Source: Polyangium mundeleinium
Lineage (GTDB): Bacteria > Myxococcota_A > Polyangia > Polyangiales > Polyangiaceae
Assembly: GCF_028369105.1 (NCBI RefSeq)
Contig: NZ_JAQNDO010000001.1
Coordinates: forward strand, 372,001 to 436,000
Length of the DNA: 64,000 bases
Direction: 5' to 3'
Under the pieces are notes generated by a model that saw only the letters and a list, made by a program, of their open reading frames with translations, was not told the origin of the DNA and did not search any database. Below, piece after piece: positions 33,863 to 42,818 of the stretch (the first letter of the stretch is position 1; every line of letters starts with the position of its first letter). A program made the position numbers and the translations under genes.

Positions 33863-35065
33863 GTGCTCGCAGGACTTGATCGGCTCCCTCGCCTCCCTTC
33901 GGTCACCTCCCGCCTGAACCGCACGCGTTTCGGCGTGCTCGCGCATCCGGCCAGCGTGGATCGGGGCATCGAGCACATCGGTGACGTGCTTGCGCGTATC
34001 GGCGCCAAGCCCGCGCTCTTCTTTGGGCCAGAGCACGGCTACGGAGGAGAAGCGCAGGACATGGTCGATGTGCCGCACGCGCGCGACAAGCGCACGGGCG
34101 CGCCGATCATCAGCCTCTACGGCGACCGCTTCGAGGACCTCTCGCCGCGGCCCGAGCATCTCGCGTCGATCGACGTGTTGCTCATCGATCTCGCCGACGT
34201 CGGCGCGCGGTACTACACGTTCGTCTGGACCGCGCTGCTCGCGACGCGCGCGGCGGCGAAGGCCGGCGTGCCGGTGATCCTGCTCGATCGGCCGAACCCG
34301 ATCACGGGCTCGCGCCGCATGGTCGAAGGCCGCTCGCAAGCGCCGGGCTTCCTGTCGTTCGTCGGCCTCGAGCCGATCCCGGTCCGGCACTCGCTCACGA
34401 TCGGCGAGGCCGTGGCGCTCTTCGCGCGGCGCGAGGGCATCCCGCTCGGCGACGCGGTCTCGATCGTGACGGTCGAAGGCTGGGATCGCGAGAAGTACGC
34501 GGACGCCTGGGACCGGCCGTTCGTGATGCCCTCGCCGAACATGCCGACGTGCTGCACGGCGATCGTGTACCCGGGCGGCTGCTTGCTCGAAGGGACGAAC
34601 CTCTCCGAGGGGCGCGGCACGACGCAGCCCTTCGAGATCGTCGGCGCGCCGTGGATCGACGGGCATCAGCTCGCGCAGGGGCTCCGGGCGACAGGCCTGC
34701 AAGGGTTCGTCGCGCGGCCTCTCACGTTCCGGCCGACGTTCCAGAAGCACGCCGGGCAGATCTGCGGCGGCGTGCAGATCCACGTCGCCGATCGTATGAC
34801 GTTCCGCCCCGTCGCCACGTACACCGCGCTCGTCGCCCTGGCGCGCCGGCAGAACCCGCAGAGCTTCGCGTTCCGAACGGAGCGGTACGAGTACATCGAC
34901 ACGATCCCCGCGTTCGATCTGCTCACGGGATCGGATCAGGCGCGGCGCGCGATCGAAGCGGGCGAGGACGCGCGCTCGATCGCCGAGTACGTGTCGACGC
35001 CGGATCCGACCTGGCCGGACGTGATGGCCGAGGCGAGCGCGGCCCTGCAAGAAGCGGCAATCTGA
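33863..35065 (+). CDS. NamZ-type (DUF1343) exo-beta-N-acetylmuramidase
   Basis: A 400-residue protein matching the NamZ/DUF1343 family (GH171), which removes terminal N-acetylmuramic acid during peptidoglycan recycling. Family blocks: TRFGVLAHPASVDRGIEHIG, ALFFGPEHGYGGEAQDMVD, SLYGDRFEDLSPRPEHLASI, LLIDLADVGARYYTFVWTAL, VPVILLDRPNPITGSRRMVE, and VMPSPNMPTCCTAIVYPGG with LLEGTNLSEGRGTTQPFEIV. Relatives can be cytoplasmic or exported; no signal peptide is seen here. The GTG at 33863 gives the family N-terminus but lacks a strong ribosome site. It is divergent from the pseudokinase gene. Confidence 0.88.
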   Translation: MLAGLDRLPRLPSVTSRLNRTRFGVLAHPASVDRGIEHIGDVLARIGAKPALFFGPEHGYGGEAQDMVDVPHARDKRTGAPIISLYGDRFEDLSPRPEHLASIDVLLIDLADVGARYYTFVWTALLATRAAAKAGVPVILLDRPNPITGSRRMVEGRSQAPGFLSFVGLEPIPVRHSLTIGEAVALFARREGIPLGDAVSIVTVEGWDREKYADAWDRPFVMPSPNMPTCCTAIVYPGGCLLEGTNLSEGRGTTQPFEIVGAPWIDGHQLAQGLRATGLQGFVARPLTFRPTFQKHAGQICGGVQIHVADRMTFRPVATYTALVALARRQNPQSFAFRTERYEYIDTIPAFDLLTGSDQARRAIEAGEDARSIAEYVSTPDPTWPDVMAEASAALQEAAI

Positions 35066-35147
35066 GCACGAACCGCGGCCGGAGCGCGCCTACCTGCGGG
35101 CGAGTTCCGGCGCTACGCTGGGGCGTCGGCCGAGGAGGCCCACCTGC

Positions 35148-35786
35148 ATGATCACCGAGCCGGTCACGAAGGCGCTCGCAGGGTTCGACGAAGGGATTCG
35201 GAGAGACGCCGCCGCGTTCCTCCAGGCGTTCTGCAAGGATCTGTGCATCGACGTGTCGATCTTCTCCGCGGAGGATCTGATCACGGCCGTCGAGGAGGCG
35301 ACGAACGCCGCATCGGGGCGCGCGTCGTCGCCGATGTTCACGGAGCGGCTGCGCGGCATGCTGCTCGGGTATCTGCACGAGCGGATGGTCGAGCTCTCCC
35401 GCGACGGCGTGCTGCTCCCGACGGGCCTCGACGGCGCGCGCTTCGCGGCGCTCCTGAACGAGCTCGAGCGGACCTTCGGCGCGCTGCCCGCGCCCGAGAT
35501 GAGCGTGTACGTCTACGGGGTCATCGACAACCGCACCGGTCGGATGTTCGAGGTGGAGCTGCCGGGTCGAAAGGTGCAGCCGGAGACGACGCTCGATCCG
35601 AGCGACGGTCCGCTCGGGCAGCACAAGGACGCGATCGCGACGCTGCGCGAGGCGATCGACGCGGGCCAGATCGGCGTGAACGAGGCGAGCTCGGGATCGC
35701 AGAAGCGCGTGCCGCTCGCGGCGTTTGCCCGCGTGCTGGAGATCGATGCGATCCTCGAAGTGATCGGTCCGATGGCGGTGCGCTGA
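35148..35786 (+). CDS. hypothetical protein
   Basis: No family recognised. The 212-residue protein has no signal peptide or membrane helix. The first half is helical (VTKALAGFDEGIRRDAAAFL, FSAEDLITAVEEATNAASGR); the centre has beta strands with MSVYVYGVIDNRTGRMFEVE; the C-terminal part, DAIATLREAIDAGQIGVNEA, is helical again. Start chosen at the ATG at 35148 after a GAGGAGG ribosome site. It ends 4 bases before the convergent GNAT gene. Confidence 0.6.
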   Translation: MITEPVTKALAGFDEGIRRDAAAFLQAFCKDLCIDVSIFSAEDLITAVEEATNAASGRASSPMFTERLRGMLLGYLHERMVELSRDGVLLPTGLDGARFAALLNELERTFGALPAPEMSVYVYGVIDNRTGRMFEVELPGRKVQPETTLDPSDGPLGQHKDAIATLREAIDAGQIGVNEASSGSQKRVPLAAFARVLEIDAILEVIGPMAVR

Positions 35787-35790
35787 GGGT

Positions 35791-36759
35791 TCAGAGCACG
35801 CGATCGAGGTCGCCGTCACCCCAGGTGTGGTACCAGCGGCTCGCGTCGAACACGGCCGGATCCATGCCCTCGCAGGCGTGGACCTGGAAGGGTTTGCCCT
35901 CGCGCGGGAAGAACCCGGCGCGCGCGAGGCTCCGCGTGTGCGGGCCGCGGTCGTTGAGCTGCGTCACGAGCGAGTCCGCGCCCGACGCGGAGGCGATGAT
36001 CGTGAGCGCGTCGCCGAAATCGCCCGGATGCGCGAAGAGATCCACGAGGGCGACGCGGCGGCCCGCGCGCTCGAGCACGCAGAGGCCGAGCGGTTTGTCC
36101 CGGCGCAGGACGACGTAGGCGCGCTGCGCGCGGGCGGGGCTGTCGACGAAGCGCCACGCGTAGTGGGCGGCGTCGCGCACGGGCGTGACGACCTTGCCGT
36201 CGACGGCGCGCTCGAAGATCTGATCGACCCGGCGGTCGCGCCCCTCGATCGGCGCGAGGCGCGCGCCGGGGATGACGAAGCGGCCGAGGGGGCCGAGGAG
36301 GCTCTGCAAGACACGCGGGCGCGAGAAGCGGCGGACGTGACAAACCACACGCGCGCCGGCACGCTCGAGGGCGCGGAGGTTGTGCGGCTCGGGCGGGCCG
36401 AACATGATCTCGACGCCCTCGGCGCGCATGCATTCGAGCGAGGCGCGGTGCATCGCGGTGGCGATGCCGCGACGGCGGGCCGAGGGGCGCACGTAGCCGT
36501 CGCCTCCGACCGAGCCGAGGCGCGTGCGGCCGGCGATGAGCATGCGGCGCGGGAAGGCCGAGGTGATCCCGAGCGGCTCACCGGTCCGTTCGTCGCGGGC
36601 GATGACCGTCACGGCGCGGCCGTGCGGGTTCTGCTCGTAGAGCCAGGTGTACCTGCGCGCGACGTCCGACCCGGGCAGGTGCTCCGAGAGCAAATGCTGC
36701 ACGAAGTCGCGATGTCGCGCGGCGGCGCGTTCGATGAGGAATCCAGGAGAAGTCGTCAC
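35791..36759 (-). CDS. GNAT-family N-acetyltransferase
   Basis: A 322-residue protein with a GNAT fold. The acetyl-CoA-binding motif is SVGGDGYVRPSARRRGIATA, where the pyrophosphate loop reads RRRGIA, in the N-terminal half. The C-terminal half (DRRVDQIFERAVDGKVVTPV, HYAWRFVDSPARAQRAYVVL) is a second, less conserved domain, as in two-domain GNAT proteins. No signal peptide. The substrate is not predictable. The ATG at 36759 is the first in frame. Confidence 0.78.
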   Translation of the reverse strand: MTTSPGFLIERAAARHRDFVQHLLSEHLPGSDVARRYTWLYEQNPHGRAVTVIARDERTGEPLGITSAFPRRMLIAGRTRLGSVGGDGYVRPSARRRGIATAMHRASLECMRAEGVEIMFGPPEPHNLRALERAGARVVCHVRRFSRPRVLQSLLGPLGRFVIPGARLAPIEGRDRRVDQIFERAVDGKVVTPVRDAAHYAWRFVDSPARAQRAYVVLRRDKPLGLCVLERAGRRVALVDLFAHPGDFGDALTIIASASGADSLVTQLNDRGPHTRSLARAGFFPREGKPFQVHACEGMDPAVFDASRWYHTWGDGDLDRVL

Positions 36760-36760
36760 G

Positions 36761-36789
36761 CCCGGGCGTCGTGCAAGGCACGCGCCGGG
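36761..36789. terminator. imperfect hairpin after acyl-CoA dehydrogenase gene
   Basis: CCCGGGCGTCGTGC and GCACGCGCCGGG pair over 12 positions with two bulged bases and the loop AAG. The hairpin lies 19 bases beyond the stop of the dehydrogenase gene (minus strand) and in front of the GNAT gene, so it may end the first transcript. Confidence 0.4.
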
Positions 36790-36807
36790 ATCGCTCGACC
36801 GCCCGCG

Positions 36808-38535
36808 CTAGAGCACGTCGAATGGATACGCGCCGTCGATGTAGGCGCGCCCGGCGATCGCCTTGCGCAGCTCGTCGTCGTTGCGCGCGAAGTCCGAGAC
36901 GTTCTGCCGCAGGCGCTTGTGGGCCATGTTCAGGTAGAGCGAGCAGAGATCGATCTCGCGCCGCGCCCCGTCCTCGCCGCGCCGCTCGATCGCGCGCGTC
37001 GTGCGGGTGAGGCACGCGGCCACGGCGAAGAGATCCATCACCATGTCGGCGATGCGGAGCTGCGTGAACTGCATCTCGGCGATGTCGCGGCCGTGCTTGC
37101 GCAGCACGTTCTCCGCCTGCACGGCGAGCTCCGAGACGTACTCCTCGAAGATCACGGCTTCGCGTCCGAGCAGCGGGTGCACGCGGGTCATGCGCTCGCG
37201 GCCGAGCGCGGCGCGCGCCTTGCGGAGCGCGAAATCGCTGAGCAACCCGAAGCCCTTGATGGGCTCGCGCATCGCCTTCACGACCTCGGCGAGCGCCTTA
37301 CCCGGCGCGGCCATGCCCGAGAGCGCGATGAAGCAACGGAGGATCTCGTTCGTGCCCTCGAAGATGAGGTTCACCCGTGAATCACGCAGGATCCGCTCGT
37401 ACGGATAGTCCTGCATGTAGCCGATGCCCGCCGCGATCTGGAGCGTCTCGTTGACCACGCTCCAGAGCGTCTCGGAGCCCTTCACCTTGCAGATCGCGCT
37501 CTCCAGCGAGTAGTCGGCGATCTTCGAGTCGACGAGGCCGGCCGTGAGGTACGTCATCGATTCGAGCGCGTACGTCTCGGCGAGCATGCGCGCGATCTTG
37601 TCCTTGATGAGGCCGAAGTCGCCGATGTTGCGGCCGAAGGCGCGGCGCTCCTCGACGCGCGCGATCGCCAGGCGGAGCAGCGTCTTGCACACGCCGACGC
37701 AGCCTGAGGAGAGGCCGAGCCGCCCCGAGTTCAGGACCTCCATCGCGACCTTGAAGCCCTTGCCCACGTCGCCGACCACGTTCTCGCGGGGCACGCGCAC
37801 GTTCTCCAGGAAGATCTCGGTCGTGGAGGAGCCGCGGATGCCGAGCTTGTGCTCGTTCGGCCCGTTCGTGACGCCCATGCCGCGCTCGACGATGAAGGCG
37901 GTGATCTTCGGCTTCGAGCCCTCTTCGAGCGCGCTCGTGCGGGCGAAGACGGTGAAGACATCCGCGAAGCCGCCGTTCGTGATCCAGATCTTCGAGCCGT
38001 TCAGCAGGTACGCCGCGCCGCCGTCGACCGCCTCCGCGCGGGTCTTGATCGCGGCCGCGTCGGAGCCCGCGGACGGCTCGGTGAGCGCGAAGGCCGCGAC
38101 CGACTCGCCGGTCGCGAGCTGCGGCAGATACCGCCGCTTTTGCTCGTGCGTGCCGAAGAGCAGGAGCGACTTGTAGCCGATCGACTGGTGCGCCCCGAGC
38201 GTGACCGCGATCGAGGCATCCATGCCGCCGATCTCCTGCATCACGCGCGCGTAGGCCGCGGTGGAGAGGCCGATGCCGCCGTACTCGGTGGGGATCTGCA
38301 GGCCGAAGAGGCCGAGCGAGCGGAGGCCGTCCATGACCGCCGGCGGGATCTCGTGGTCGCGGTCGATCTTGGCGCTGTCCACGTTCGCCGCGAAGAACCG
38401 GCGGACGCTGTCGAGGATGATCGACGTGCTCTGCCGCTCCTCGGAGGTCATCTCCGGGTACGGGAAGATCATGTCCTCGGCGATCACGCCGTGGAAGAGC
38501 GCCTTGGTGAAGCTTTGCTCGATCAGCGGGGGCAC
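36808..38535 (-). CDS. acyl-CoA dehydrogenase, very-long-chain type
   Basis: FAD-dependent dehydrogenase of fatty acyl-CoA (575 aa), resembling the ACADVL/ACAD9 group by its extra C-terminal roughly 170 residues. Blocks: GLFGLQIPTEYGGIGLSTAA, AFALTEPSAGSDAAAIKTRA, LNGSKIWITNGGFADVFTVF, KLGIRGSSTTEIFLENVRVP, and ERILRDSRVNLIFEGTNEIL, which contains the catalytic Glu of the FEGT motif. The C-terminal extension is helical and Arg-rich. The GTG at 38535 was used since upstream is closed, with only weak ribosome-binding support. No other beta-oxidation gene is nearby. Confidence 0.9.
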   Translation of the reverse strand: MPPLIEQSFTKALFHGVIAEDMIFPYPEMTSEERQSTSIILDSVRRFFAANVDSAKIDRDHEIPPAVMDGLRSLGLFGLQIPTEYGGIGLSTAAYARVMQEIGGMDASIAVTLGAHQSIGYKSLLLFGTHEQKRRYLPQLATGESVAAFALTEPSAGSDAAAIKTRAEAVDGGAAYLLNGSKIWITNGGFADVFTVFARTSALEEGSKPKITAFIVERGMGVTNGPNEHKLGIRGSSTTEIFLENVRVPRENVVGDVGKGFKVAMEVLNSGRLGLSSGCVGVCKTLLRLAIARVEERRAFGRNIGDFGLIKDKIARMLAETYALESMTYLTAGLVDSKIADYSLESAICKVKGSETLWSVVNETLQIAAGIGYMQDYPYERILRDSRVNLIFEGTNEILRCFIALSGMAAPGKALAEVVKAMREPIKGFGLLSDFALRKARAALGRERMTRVHPLLGREAVIFEEYVSELAVQAENVLRKHGRDIAEMQFTQLRIADMVMDLFAVAACLTRTTRAIERRGEDGARREIDLCSLYLNMAHKRLRQNVSDFARNDDELRKAIAGRAYIDGAYPFDVL

Positions 38536-38575
38536 TTGCTCGTTGTAGCAAGTTTTCCCGCGAGGATCGCGGTCG

Positions 38576-40357
38576 TCAGCTCGCGGATTCTTCGGTCGTC
38601 GCGGGCTTACCCTCGCCCTTCGCCTCGCCGGATTTCGGGCCTTCCTTCGAGCTCTTCGGCTCGGGAAGCTCGGCGGGCGAGTGGACGACGGGGGTCGTGT
38701 TCGCGGGGGGCGCGCCGTGCACGATGGGCGTCTTCTCCGCCTCCTGCTTCGCGCTGTCGCGTTGCCACGGGTACTTGATGCGGCCGTGGTAGAGGTTCAC
38801 GAGCGTCGTCGCCATGCGCGTCGTGATGATGCGCAGGTCTTCCAGGGTGAGGCCCGACTCGTCGAGCTGGCCGCTCGACAGCTTCGTGAAGATGACGCGC
38901 TGGATCATCTCCTCGAACTTCTTCTGCTCGGGCGGCCAGATCGTGCGGCTCGCGGCCTCGATCGAGTCGACGAGCATGAGGATCGCCGTCTCCTTCGTCT
39001 GCGGCTTCATGCCCGGGTAGCGGAAGTACTCCTGCGTGAGGCCACGCGGGTTTCCTTGCTCCTTGCACTTGTGCCAGAAGAACTCGACGACCTGCGTGCC
39101 GTGGTGCGTGTAGGCGAACTCGACGACGGGCTCGGGGATGCGGCCGTCGCGCAGGATCTTCGTGCCCATCACGACGTGCGCCATGATCGCGTCGGCCGAG
39201 ACCTCGGGGTCGAGGTCCTCGTGCGGCGACTTCTCGCCGTGCGCGAGGTTCTCGACGAAATACTTGGGCTGCACGGTCTTGCCAAGGTCGTGGTAGTACG
39301 CGCCGACGCGCGTGAGCAGCGCGTCCGCGCCGATCGCGCTCGACGCGGCCTCCGCGAGGTTCGCCATCGCGCGCGCGTGCTCCCAGCTCCCCGGCGCCTC
39401 CGCGGCCATCTTCCGCAGGAGCGGTTGTTCGAGGTCGGTGAGATCGATCAGCTTTTCGCGGGACACATGGCCCATCGCGCGCTCGGCCGGATCACGCAGC
39501 GAGCGCGCCAGGATGCCCGCGAGCATGCCGCCGCCGATGCAACCGAGCACGTTCGAGCTCGTGCCGCGGAAGATGTCGGCGAGCACGTTGAAGCGCCCCT
39601 CGTAGACCACGGTGAGCGCGATGAACACGACCGCGCCCGAGATGCCGGCGAGCGTGCCGGCGACGACCATCTGCCGCGCGTGCTTGCGATCGAAGAAGAA
39701 GAGCGTGGCCGCGACGCCGCGCACGAGCAGCACCGACAAGAGGACGTTGTCGAAGCGCAGGAGCGAGGCGGCGACGAAGGCGACGGCGAGATCCACGAGG
39801 AAGGCCGTGCGCCGGTCGAACGCGTGCGCGACCCAGAGCGGCAGCGCCGCCATCGGCACCCAGAACTCCGGGAGCGCCGTGAACAGGAGCATGCCCTTGG
39901 CGAGCGCGACGCTGCCCGCCATGAGGCTGAGGAGCCCGATCTGCGCGCGCAAAAGCCGCACGCGGTTCTGCCCGAAGCGCCGCAGGTACGCGGTGAGCAT
40001 GAGGCAGACGATGAAGTGGATGACGAACACCGAGACGAGGCGCGCCGCCGCCGGGGGCCTGCGCGTCGATTCGTAGGCGAAGGCGGCGCGGTGCTCGTCG
40101 TTGTCCTCGTGGAGGAGGGTGCCGCGCGGCACGACAACGCGGGCGTGCTCGTACGCCAGCCGGCCCGAACGAGCGTCGCGGACGATCCGCGGGCCGTAGG
40201 GAATCCGCAGCGTGACCGGCGCCGTCTGTCCGAGGCGCGGCGCCATGGAGGGCAGGTACAGTTCGAAGGTGCCGATGGCCGTGAACAGTGCGGCGAAAAT
40301 CAGGCTCAGCACCAGGCCGGCCGTCGCCCCTGCTCGAACACGCGTGGCTAGCATCAT
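38576..40357 (-). CDS. 7TM-HD phosphodiesterase (PgpH type, probably c-di-AMP)
   Basis: Membrane protein of 593 residues. After one membrane helix (AGLVLSLIFAALFTAIGTFE) comes a short extracytoplasmic domain, then about seven membrane segments and a cytoplasmic HD domain: WEHARAMANLAEAASS, VGAYYHDLGKTVQPKYFVEN (the HD pair) and FAYTHHGTQVVEFFWHK with further His. This is the 7TMR-HD layout of PgpH, which hydrolyses c-di-AMP in other bacteria. The gene faces a folP-cdaA-cdaR operon that encodes c-di-AMP synthesis, which supports that role here. The C-terminal 60 residues are Pro/Glu/Lys-rich. The ATG at 40357 is the first that yields the N-terminal helix; a second ATG follows at once. Confidence 0.85.
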   Translation of the reverse strand: MMLATRVRAGATAGLVLSLIFAALFTAIGTFELYLPSMAPRLGQTAPVTLRIPYGPRIVRDARSGRLAYEHARVVVPRGTLLHEDNDEHRAAFAYESTRRPPAAARLVSVFVIHFIVCLMLTAYLRRFGQNRVRLLRAQIGLLSLMAGSVALAKGMLLFTALPEFWVPMAALPLWVAHAFDRRTAFLVDLAVAFVAASLLRFDNVLLSVLLVRGVAATLFFFDRKHARQMVVAGTLAGISGAVVFIALTVVYEGRFNVLADIFRGTSSNVLGCIGGGMLAGILARSLRDPAERAMGHVSREKLIDLTDLEQPLLRKMAAEAPGSWEHARAMANLAEAASSAIGADALLTRVGAYYHDLGKTVQPKYFVENLAHGEKSPHEDLDPEVSADAIMAHVVMGTKILRDGRIPEPVVEFAYTHHGTQVVEFFWHKCKEQGNPRGLTQEYFRYPGMKPQTKETAILMLVDSIEAASRTIWPPEQKKFEEMIQRVIFTKLSSGQLDESGLTLEDLRIITTRMATTLVNLYHGRIKYPWQRDSAKQEAEKTPIVHGAPPANTTPVVHSPAELPEPKSSKEGPKSGEAKGEGKPATTEESAS

Positions 40358-40595
40358 TCGCTCGGGCCGCGGCGTGGCCTCGGCCGAATGCGGCCCGAGA
40401 CGCCTCGGACACGCGGATCGGCCGACCGTAGCAGGCATTTCGCCGCGCGTCAGGGGGATCGCATGGGCCGCGCCACCCGAAGAACGCACACCGACCGGCC
40501 ACGTCCGGACGCCCGCAGGAACGACCTCGGGAAAGTCCAAGGATTTCGCTGACGGATCGTGAGGTTTTTGCCGCACACGGTCGAAGATTGCCGGC

Positions 40596-40611
40596 CGGCT
40601 CGGAACTTGCT
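40596..40611 (+). promoter_or_regulatory. possible sigma-54 element upstream of folP (weak)
   Basis: CGGCTCGGAACTTGCT has the invariant GG (40597-40598) and GC (40609-40610) separated by 10 bases and matches the -24/-12 consensus at 10 of 12 positions. Transcription would begin at the folP ATG itself, leaving almost no leader, which argues against use unless folP is leaderless. The 265 bases between this gene pair (40358-40622) hold no other feature I could support. Confidence 0.25.
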
Positions 40612-40622
40612 ACGCACACACA

Positions 40623-41495
40623 ATGTCGTCCCCGCTCCGCGCGCTTCTTTCGAGCCGACGGGGCGCGCTCGTCATGGGGGTTTGTAATCGCACCCCGGAC
40701 TCTTTCTCGGATGGGGGACGATTCCTGGATGATGCGGCAGCCGTTGCGCATGTGCGGGGGCTCGTGATCGAAGGAGCGCACATCCTCGACATCGGCGCCG
40801 AGTCGACGCGGCCGGGGTCTTCCCCGATCGACGCCGCCGAGCAGATCCGGCGCATCGGTGGGCTCATCCGCGCGAGCGTGGAGCTCGGCGCGGTGGTCTC
40901 GATCGACACGACCTTGCCCGACGTCGCCGCGTGGGCCCTCGGCGAGGGCGCGCGCATCGTGAACACGGTCTCGCTCGAACCGGCGGCCGAGCTCGGCGCG
41001 CTTTGCGCACATGTCGGTGCCTCGCTCGTCCTCATGCATTGCCGCGGCTCGATGACCGACATGCGCGGCTTCTCGATGTACGACGACGCCGCCTACGGGG
41101 ACGTCGTCGCAGACGTCGCGCGCGAGTGGACCGAAGCGGCCGAGCGGGCGCTCGCGAAGGGTTTGCCGCGCGAGGACCTCGTGCTCGATCCGGGGCTCGG
41201 GTTCGCGAAGAACGTGCGTCACTCGATCGAGCTTTGCGCGCGGCTCGACGAGCTCGCAAAGCTCGGCTTTCCGGTGCTCGTGGGGCCGAGCCGGAAATCG
41301 TTCGTCGCGCGCGCGGCGAACCCAGACGCGAGCGTGATCGCGCCGCCGGAAGATCGGCTCGGCGGGACGATCGCCGCGGTGCTCGCGTGCGTGGCGCGCG
41401 GCGCGGCGATCGTACGGGTGCACGATGTGAAGGCGGTGGTGCAAGCGCTCGCGGTCGCGAAGGCGATCGACGCGCGCCGAGGAGGGGACGCCTGA
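40623..41495 (+). CDS. folP: dihydropteroate synthase FolP
   Basis: Condenses 6-hydroxymethyl-7,8-dihydropterin pyrophosphate with p-aminobenzoate in folate synthesis. The protein (290 aa) has ALVMGVCNRTPDSFSDGGRF, HILDIGAESTRPGSSPIDAA, AVVSIDTTLPDVAAWALGEG, LVLMHCRGSMTDMRGFSMYD, LVLDPGLGFAKNVRHSIELC and VLVGPSRKSFVARA, all standard DHPS blocks. The cdaA gene starts 4 bases after the stop, so folP is the first gene of the folP-cdaA-cdaR operon. folP beside cdaA is a known arrangement in other bacteria too. Confidence 0.95.
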   Translation: MSSPLRALLSSRRGALVMGVCNRTPDSFSDGGRFLDDAAAVAHVRGLVIEGAHILDIGAESTRPGSSPIDAAEQIRRIGGLIRASVELGAVVSIDTTLPDVAAWALGEGARIVNTVSLEPAAELGALCAHVGASLVLMHCRGSMTDMRGFSMYDDAAYGDVVADVAREWTEAAERALAKGLPREDLVLDPGLGFAKNVRHSIELCARLDELAKLGFPVLVGPSRKSFVARAANPDASVIAPPEDRLGGTIAAVLACVARGAAIVRVHDVKAVVQALAVAKAIDARRGGDA

Positions 41496-41498
41496 GCC

Positions 41499-42818
41499 AT
41501 GCTCGACGGCCTGCTTCGCCTCTTCGCCCCGCGCCCGTTCCTGCAGATCCTGCGGGACTTCATCGACATCTTCATCGTCGCGTACGTCATCTACCGCGCG
41601 CTCCTCGTGATGCGCGGGACGCGCGCGATGCAGATGGGCCTCGGGCTCGGCATCGTCTTTCTGCTCTACCTCGCGGCGAAGACGTTCGAGCTCGTCACGC
41701 TCCTGCACCTGCTCTCGTGGCTGCTCTCGTCGATCATCCTGATCGTCGTCGTCGTCTTCCAGAACGACATCCGCCGCGCGCTGATCCGCATGGGTTCGAA
41801 GGCGTGGCTCGCCGGAGGGCGCGAGCAGCAGTCGCGCGTCATCGACGAGGTCGTGGCGGCGGCGACGGAGCTCGCGCGCCATCGCATGGGCGCGATCATC
41901 GCCTTCGAGCAGGACGCGAACGTGCTCGAGTTCTGCAAGAGCGAGGGCATCGTCCTCGACTCGATCGTGACGCGTGAGCTGCTCGTCAGCATGTTCGTCC
42001 CCGAGTCGGTGAACAAGCTGCACGACGGCGCAGTCTTGATCCGTGATCTCAAGATCGCCCGCGCCGGCGTGTTCTTCCCGATGCCCGAGACGAAGGTGCT
42101 CGACGCGAGCCTCGGCTCCCGCCACCGCGCCGCGCTCGGCATCACGGAGGAGACCGACGCGGTCGTCGTCGTGGTGAGCGAGGAGCGCGGGACGATCAGC
42201 TTCTGCTTCAGCGGCAACATCGTCTCGAACCTCGACGGCCAGTCGCTCCGGCACGCGCTGCTCGGCCTCTTCGGGCGCTCGTCGCGCAAGAAGCAGAAGG
42301 CCGCCGCTGCGCGCAAGCCCCCGGCCCCGCCGACGCAGGCCCCGCCGCAGCCCTCGCGCACGCCGGCGATCCCGCCGCCCGCGCCGCCCGTGCGTCCGTC
42401 GATCCCTACGCCCCCTTCGGTCGGCGCGACGCCGATGCCCGGCGCTTCGGGCGCGCCCGCGTCGCGCATGCCGCAGAGCAGCGCGGCCATGCCGATGCGC
42501 CCGGCCACGACCACGGAGATGCCACCGGCCTCGGTCGCGGCGCCGACCTTGCGGCCGAACACGTTCGTGCCCACGTCGACCGTGCCGCCGCCGCCGCCGT
42601 CCTCGGACCCCGCGCCCCCGGCCGCGGCTGCGGCCACGATGCCGCCGCCCGGCGTGGTCCCTGCGGCGCCGCAGGCCACGACACCTCCGAGCACGCCTCC
42701 GAGTACGCCCCCCGGTCCGCCTTCGAGCGCGCCGCCGGGCACGCAGCCGACGACCGCGCGCGCGGGCGCTGGCGGGGGCGAGGGCGCCGGCAGCCCCACC
42801 CATGGTGACGACTCATGA
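41499..42818 (+). CDS. cdaA: diadenylate cyclase CdaA with Pro-rich tail
   Basis: Membrane diadenylate cyclase that makes c-di-AMP from two ATP. Three N-terminal membrane helices (IFIVAYVIYRALLVM, GLGLGIVFLLYLAAK, LLHLLSWLLSSIILIVVVVF) precede the DAC domain, with the active-site motifs DGA at 176-178 (NKLHDGAVLIRDLK) and RHR at 208-210 (GSRHRAALGITEETDA). The family is usually about 270 residues; here it ends near 262 and continues with about 175 residues of Pro/Ala/Thr that looks disordered. folP lies upstream and cdaR downstream, with an ATGA overlap with the latter. Confidence 0.94.
   Translation: MLDGLLRLFAPRPFLQILRDFIDIFIVAYVIYRALLVMRGTRAMQMGLGLGIVFLLYLAAKTFELVTLLHLLSWLLSSIILIVVVVFQNDIRRALIRMGSKAWLAGGREQQSRVIDEVVAAATELARHRMGAIIAFEQDANVLEFCKSEGIVLDSIVTRELLVSMFVPESVNKLHDGAVLIRDLKIARAGVFFPMPETKVLDASLGSRHRAALGITEETDAVVVVVSEERGTISFCFSGNIVSNLDGQSLRHALLGLFGRSSRKKQKAAAARKPPAPPTQAPPQPSRTPAIPPPAPPVRPSIPTPPSVGATPMPGASGAPASRMPQSSAAMPMRPATTTEMPPASVAAPTLRPNTFVPTSTVPPPPPSSDPAPPAAAAATMPPPGVVPAAPQATTPPSTPPSTPPGPPSSAPPGTQPTTARAGAGGGEGAGSPTHGDDS

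Noticed and set aside
40358-40622. Possible c-di-AMP riboswitch in the pgpH-folP gap
   Set aside because: I could not see the conserved ydaO-type motifs by eye. A covariance-model search (Infernal, RF00379) would settle it; a significant hit would support it.
39492-42803. 1103-codon open frame on the minus strand
   Set aside because: Antisense to folP and cdaA and overlapping the pgpH gene in another frame. The product is Arg-rich low complexity with no recognisable domain.
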